Source of the DNA: Antedon mediterranea
Taxonomy: Eukaryota > Echinodermata > Crinoidea > Comatulida > Antedonidae
Direction: 5' to 3'
NCBI RefSeq assembly: GCF_964355755.1
Contig: NC_092671.1
Location: 7,451,001 to 7,515,000 of the forward strand
Length of the DNA stretch: 64,000 bases
The notes beneath the pieces were generated by a model. It was not told the origin of the DNA, searched no databases, and worked only from the letters and a program-made list of their open reading frames with translations. The position numbers and the translations under genes are program-made. This document shows positions 58,430 through 64,000 of this stretch, piece by piece (position 1 is the first letter of the stretch; each line of letters opens with the position of its first letter).

Positions 58430-61400
58430 CAACGTCAGATTTGTATGAATTTGTCATCTGTGAAGTCAACCTAATATAATATATTATGCAGAGCTCATAG
58501 TTTTCCTAATCGTGCAAACTCATCCACGGCCAAAAATTGATCTGATATGAATTTGAATTCAATATTTATAAATTATGATGACGACATAATTGTCCAATAT
58601 TGAATACCAACAAAATACATTATCAAAACTAGTCAATGTATTTAACTTTTTGAAATATTATTAAGAGAAAGTATATAACAGGTGATTGTTCTGTGATTGG
58701 AGGATTTGAATCACATGATTAAAGGATTGTATTATGAGAAAGACAGCTGTTAATTGGTGTTATGTAATAATGAGTCCTTCTAATGATCATTATTTTGATG
58801 TGTGACTATTGTTTGAGAATCTATGATCTGTCGCACTTCTGCACAAGACAACATTGTCAAGACATTTGATTGTTTAATTCAAGATTGCTGGATAGATTTT
58901 TTATATTTAGGAAGAAGTTTGTAAGTACTATAGGTATATTATACTGTTTAATGATATATGTTACCAATACTAGGTGTATTAATATCATGTTTAATGATAT
59001 ATGTTATTTATCAATTATAATGAACTTTGACCAAACTATAATTGAAAGAAAATTAGCTCATTTGTCTGAAAATCAATGGGTTTCTTGTTTAATGTATTTA
59101 TTTATTTTTTTGGCTTATTCAAAGTTTGATTTTATTTGTATTTTCATCTTTAATTGACTGTCCAAGAAGAACTATGTTCTATTTTTAAAAACATGTCATT
59201 GTTTTCAAACTTTTTGATTGAAATTTATTATTTTCATCTTTTATTTTATCCATACATTTTTTTTATCAAAGAAAATGTGTAAAGTTTTTAAAATGTTACT
59301 TATTTACTTCCGGACAGGAAGTTTTGCACATTTCAAAGTTAATCAAAACTAGGCTCTGATGTTAGCCTGAAGCTTACATTCTTGGCACCTTTCTAACGCG
59401 CGTACTGTGGTAAGTCACTATGCTAACATGTCGAGGAAGTGATCAATCGTTTAATATAAACTGACATCAGAACTTAAACTTAGATCGATCACAATTTGCT
59501 GATTTGTATCAAACTTCAATATTTCAATTCATTTTTTTTTATCTACATGTATTTTTTGTAATATTGACCTAATTGTATTTCCTTTTCTGAACTATGTTCA
59601 TTTCCTAAAGTAAAAATAGCCAACTTGCCCTATTTACCGATAGAGACTAAATATTAATGAAAATAGCGATAAATTTGTTTAAACGATGGAAGAGTTCTTC
59701 TTGATGATTGGCCCAGCTAATTGCATCCTATCAAGAAGGAAACAAAATATATTTTACCTCCTTAAGCGCCTTTTACACCTGCAATGTTCAGCTTCCCACA
59801 TGTAGCTGTGTGGCACTTTGTGAAAACGAAAATTCGCTATTGCTGTACACACAAACCTGCAGCCAGACCAGAACAGGTGTTACCTCAACTTTCATTGCTA
59901 AGAAAACCTGTAATTTTTTCCCATGTATGCTATAACTTAGGCCTACTACTATAAAATAATATCAGAAAACAATGCATATATGTTACCCGTTTCCTCAAGT
60001 GTAATGTTTCTGTGCGGAATAATGATACATACACATTTGTCAGAAACATAGAAATCAAATGTCTTGACCTCTGAACTTTTTTTGTCCTAAATAAATCTCA
60101 TAATAGGCCCTGAAGGCAGAAGAATGGTTATCAGTACACTAGTTCTAAATAGTGATGATGCAAATTGGAAAAATGGCACAGGCTAAGAACATCACATACT
60201 TTTAGAATATCCGAACATTTTCTGCTTTCAGTTGTGTATCAAAAAAGACAATTTTGATGGAGTAGATCGAAATTGTCATTTTAACATGATGTTGTCACAT
60301 TGAAGCTGTAGAAGTTAGTTATCGTAAGAACACAGGTCAAGAACATGTTCTATAATTTTTACCTGACAGATGTTTTTAGTCTTAATTTACAAACATTAGA
60401 GGAAACATCATCACAGAAAAGATAAATTCTTTGATTGACCGGATAACTAAAACGATTTAAATGCAAGGAAATTATTTTATCTATTAAGTAAAAATCTTTA
60501 TGAAAATGCTAGGCTTAAGTTTCATTTTCTTGTACATTTTAGCTCCCTAACGTTTTAACTGTTTATTATTATTTCTTTTCCGCAAGTTATTCAATTCTGT
60601 ATTGAAGAAATAAGTGGTTGAATATTGCATTACAATCATATTCTTAGCATCAGAAATTGAAACAAAAATAAATATATTATGTGCCTAAAATGGTTGAAAA
60701 CACTGTTATAATGTTGTATCCAATATTCAGAATGTGTAAGGAAGCATTTGAGAGAGTTTCACTATCGCATTGAGACCAATGTTAATATGCGCTACATAAA
60801 TCAAAATAACCTTTAACCTTTCAAGCATTCGCACGTAGAACATTATCGTTAGAGTAGAGATCTATATAATTTTTTAAAAGATGTGATTGCTTCCACCAAC
60901 GCTATAATACGTGCAACACAAAAGGATATCAGTTTGAAATGAAAATCAGGTCAAAGGTGAACTATTCGTTGCGATCAACATTTTAAAAGTTGTAATTTTT
61001 CATACTATTTTATGTTTGTATTTGTTTATTTGTTTCTATTGAGTGAATTTTTGATATTTATACGTTGTTTCTAATATACATGATTTTTATTTTCATAAAA
61101 TGAGCAAAGGTTTTTGCGTTGAGTTATTCAACCAACATTGTAAATTAAATAAATTGCAAAAAATATACCGTATATATATATACATCTCTTTTCTGGCTGT
61201 TTACTATATCATTTTGATTTAGCTTTTCGCTTTTTTTTGTGTATCTCCATTGAGATCCAGCCACTGATACCCACAGCATTGTCATTTTTTTTCAGTAATT
61301 TGCCTTTGGGTTTTAAATATATATAAATTAATAAAAGATGTTTTAGATTTGTTGTTGAATTAAAGGTTGAAAATCAATTACATAAATAGCTATATATATA

Positions 61401-61880
61401 ATTTTATAGATATAAATGATAAATTTATGTCAAGTAATAACATTCAAATAATGTATTTAAAGTTTCTTCTCTCAAAATTGTGGCGATCAATGTGTCGCCA
61501 TATGTACATCTCTTTGATAGAACCTGTTAATTTATCTATTTATGATGTTGTATACCGTACAATAAAGAGGAAATGTTCATTCCACAGACGTTTTAACCAC
61601 TTAGCCAGCCCTCAAATATATTGACTTCATCTGATACTAGAGTTTATATATGAATTTGATAAATTAAAGCCGTATTTAAAACCTTTTCGCAGTTCACAAG
61701 TCTGTAGGCTGACAGAGAGAGCGCCACATGCCTATCGACTTTAGCTGACATCCATTCAATAGGGGATCATTCAAAAACTGTGATTTAATTTATCAAGCTC
61801 TAGTAGTCATTAACGATTACAGACACACTCAATAATCAATAATCAGTGTGGAGTGACTGATTTACTGGCATACAGCTTTG
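58430..61880. other. Gene-poor stretch
   Basis: No confirmed gene. Seen: a retroposon tail near 60770-60815 (GCGCTACATAAATC), a repeat at 61180-61330 related to 51003-51160, and an Ets-like CCGGACAGGAAGT near 59310. Confidence 0.4.
59779..59856 (-). CDS. Isolated candidate exon
   Basis: Minus strand, between a good acceptor (CTGGTCTGGCTGCAG) and donor (CAG/GTGTAA), a 78-nt stop-free frame reads FVCTAIANFRFHKVPHSYMW followed by EAEHCR. There is no neighbouring exon and no recognised domain. The paired splice signals are the only support. Confidence 0.12.
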
Positions 61881-61888
61881 TCACTGCA

Positions 61889-61994
61889 TATAAACCCACT
61901 TTTTTGTTTCATTTACTAGTTCACTCGTTCCAAGAAGCACATCAGGGAAAAAAAATAAAACTAGCTGAAAGGAATTGCGCTTAAACCCTACAAG
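61889..61994 (+). promoter_or_regulatory. TATA promoter and untranslated first exon of a downstream gene
   Basis: TATAAA at 61889-61894 lies about 34 bp before an initiator-like TCACTC (A at 61923). The following ~72 nt end with a good donor (ACAAG/GTAATT, exon end 61994). No long frame is present, so this would be a 5' UTR exon. Its match in strand and order to the exon at 63878 supports the reading. Confidence 0.5.
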
Positions 61995-63877
61995 GTAATT
62001 TTATTTCTTTTGTTTATAATTTTGTACTTGCTTTGCTTTGTTTTTATGTTGTGTTCAATTTGTAACTTTTAATTTTAATTAGTATAAAAATAAATTTGAT
62101 ACTACTGTAATTTCGGTATTAAAATGAGTTTGGCTACTACTAATAATAATTTAGCGTTAAAATTACTTAAATGTTTATACTGTCTACAATTGACAAATAA
62201 ATTTAACTTATTTACAGTTACCAATTACAGGGTTAAATTAGTTTAATAATTTTTAGGTATAACTTTTTTTACACTTTTTTTTTTATTGTATTCTTAAATT
62301 CTAACTTTCTGCATTTGAAACAGATTTGCAAAACATGTTTTTAAATAAGTAGATAGGACAAATAATCTTTGATAAAACAAATGAATTTGCAGTATTATTT
62401 CAAATTCATAAAGTTAATATTTGTTGTAACTGCAAGAGAATTTCTTTCTCTGGTATATTAAACTTTTAATCATTAAAACTGTTTATAGAGTTTAAAAATA
62501 TTACCATTCAATATATTTCTGATAATGGCAAATTATGTTTCTAACTGCATTGCATAAAAGCAAGTACATTATTTATAACCAAGGTTGGCCTATTTTATAT
62601 CTTCCTTGCTTAATGATTATAACTTAAAATAGATAATTCATATCTTATTTTGTGTTTCCTTTTGATAAACCATCAATTTGATCAAACACTTTTCAAATTG
62701 TCAAATTGTAATGAATGTTGATTCCTAAGAAAAAGTAATCTTATGTTTGAATATTTTTTTAATGTTTTTTTTCTCTCAGAATTGATGTGAATTATGTAGC
62801 GAATTGTGGGTTGTACTGTGAAAAAATTAGTACAGAGTTTTATAACATTATTTCTATTTTAAGCTTATTTTTTGTTTTGATATTAAAATATGTTTAGCAG
62901 TTTAGGTTAGTGTAGATAAATAGAGGGGTTTTAGCGAAATAATTAATTTTTTCTATATTTTATTTCTATCCCCTTTGATCTATTTCCATAGTCAAAAATA
63001 TGTAATTGCATGGTTAACAATTGATCACAAAAATAACCAAAAACTGAAAAACTATGCTAATCATATATTGACATCAATGGTTTCAATGTCTTGTCCATCA
63101 TAAACTGATCAATATTAAGTGCATGGGTCATTTTAGTTTAATGAGTGAATGACCAGTGACAATAATATCCACTGGTCATTATTTTCGTCCACTCTTCTAA
63201 TCAGACTTGATATGTGTCTTCTTCTCAGTGTCTCCTCTGTATTAATGTTTTCTGTCAGCTTTGTGCCTCAAGACATGATTTTCAAGTTGATTTAATAATT
63301 GACTGTTTAATGGAGGAAGCTTTTCAATGATAAAAAATGCATTTGATGATGATAAGTGATTCGTATAGATACACATCTTACTCTTGGTTTCTGTACAATT
63401 TATCAATATAGTTTGGAAATATGCATCAGTTGTATTTCTTTAAATACTTGAATAAGTTTAATTGTGACATTTTTTTAAACAGAAAGTAGGTGTGTTATAA
63501 ATTTTAAATTTTTTTTTCGGTGAACGGAATGACACTCCAATCTGCAGACAGTACTATATCTTTCAACTCATACAAATTTATTTGTAAATTAATTAACAGC
63601 TACAGTATACTTTTATTAAAATTATATTATTTCAGTCTTTAGTTTCTGATATTTCTATAAATTTTATCTAGAACAATTTTAATATAATACATATCAACTT
63701 CACTATTCAAATTTGAAATATTTCTTTCTTCAAATAACTTCATCTTCATATAAACAAACATCAACAAACTAAAGTAAAATTTAAATCAAAAGTTATATAG
63801 GACTGTGTATTGTATATAAAGCAATTGTAAAGTTAGAAATGTATTGCTAAATTCAATATCGTAAATAATTCTTTCAG
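61995..63877 (+). other. Putative first intron of the right-edge gene
   Basis: 1.9 kb of AT-rich sequence between the donor after 61994 and the acceptor TTCTTTCAG ending at 63877. No repeats with clear ends seen in it. Confidence 0.45.
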
Positions 63878-63920
63878 TTAGATTAAACTGTGAGTAAACA
63901 CGTACACACAATTTCTCCTT

Positions 63921-64000
63921 ATGGAACGCCAAACCCAAGATGACTCCATTACCAGAAGATGTTCAGACAATTCATTACAGCATCTGCTAATTGCCGGCCC
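63921..64000 (+). CDS. N-terminus of an unidentified protein, cut by the right edge
   Basis: After an acceptor (AATTCTTTCAG, exon from 63878) and 43 nt of leader, ATG at 63921 opens a frame reading MERQTQDDSITRRCSDNSLQ and HLLIAGP to the window end without a stop. Base composition is richer in GC than the surroundings, and codon use looks protein-coding. Too short to name. Confidence 0.5.
   Translation, partial: MERQTQDDSITRRCSDNSLQHLLIAG

Noticed and set aside
61367-61624. 85-codon plus-strand frame, thought at first to be a LINE fragment
   Set aside because: It lacks any clear reverse-transcriptase motif and lies in AT-rich DNA; I could not tie it to the LINE fragments at 46.5 or 54.9 kb.
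26800-61880. Conserved microRNA hairpins
   Set aside because: I looked for the mature sequences of widely conserved bilaterian microRNAs (such as let-7, miR-1, miR-124, miR-9 and miR-29) and saw none.

Overview
The window is nuclear DNA from an animal: AT-rich, with intron-split genes, consensus GT-AG splice sites and dense interspersed repeats. Three genes are identified by translating and joining exons, and every exon phase closes. They are ORC2 (minus, 11 exons, C-terminus cut by the left edge), ZNF830 (plus, 9 exons, complete) and MOCOS (minus, 14 exons, complete). The proteins look like invertebrate-deuterostome orthologues. An echinoderm is my best guess, but that is inference, not something the sequence proves.

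Layout: 1-7461 ORC2; 7462-7561 a 100-bp head-to-head promoter shared with ZNF830; 7562-11549 ZNF830; about 12.13-12.17 kb a compact tail-to-tail poly(A) zone; 12974-26211 MOCOS; 26.2-26.7 kb MOCOS promoter side with an unusual CTAG-rich tract; 26.8-61.8 kb a gene-poor, repeat-rich stretch with only low-confidence candidate exons; 61.89-64.0 kb a probable new plus-strand gene (TATA box, untranslated first exon, 1.9-kb intron, first coding exon running off the right edge). ORC2 (replication licensing), ZNF830 (pre-mRNA splicing/genome maintenance) and MOCOS (molybdenum cofactor sulfuration) are housekeeping genes in different pathways. The head-to-head pair may share a promoter.

The most notable signals are: (i) a minor-spliceosome AT-AC intron in ZNF830 with near-perfect U12 signals, plus a GC-AG intron in MOCOS; (ii) a short inverted-repeat transposon family with about 12 copies here, two of which are broken by younger insertions, a TA-flanked pogo-like element and a 5'-truncated LINE, giving a readable insertion history; (iii) two non-autonomous families flanked by TTAA; (iv) a tandem duplication of a ZNF830 exon end in which one copy carries a MITE and the other keeps the empty site; (v) a foldback element and two other loci sharing a hammerhead-like core; (vi) three minisatellites with 21-, 22- and 24-bp units. 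I found no bacterial, CRISPR or viral system.
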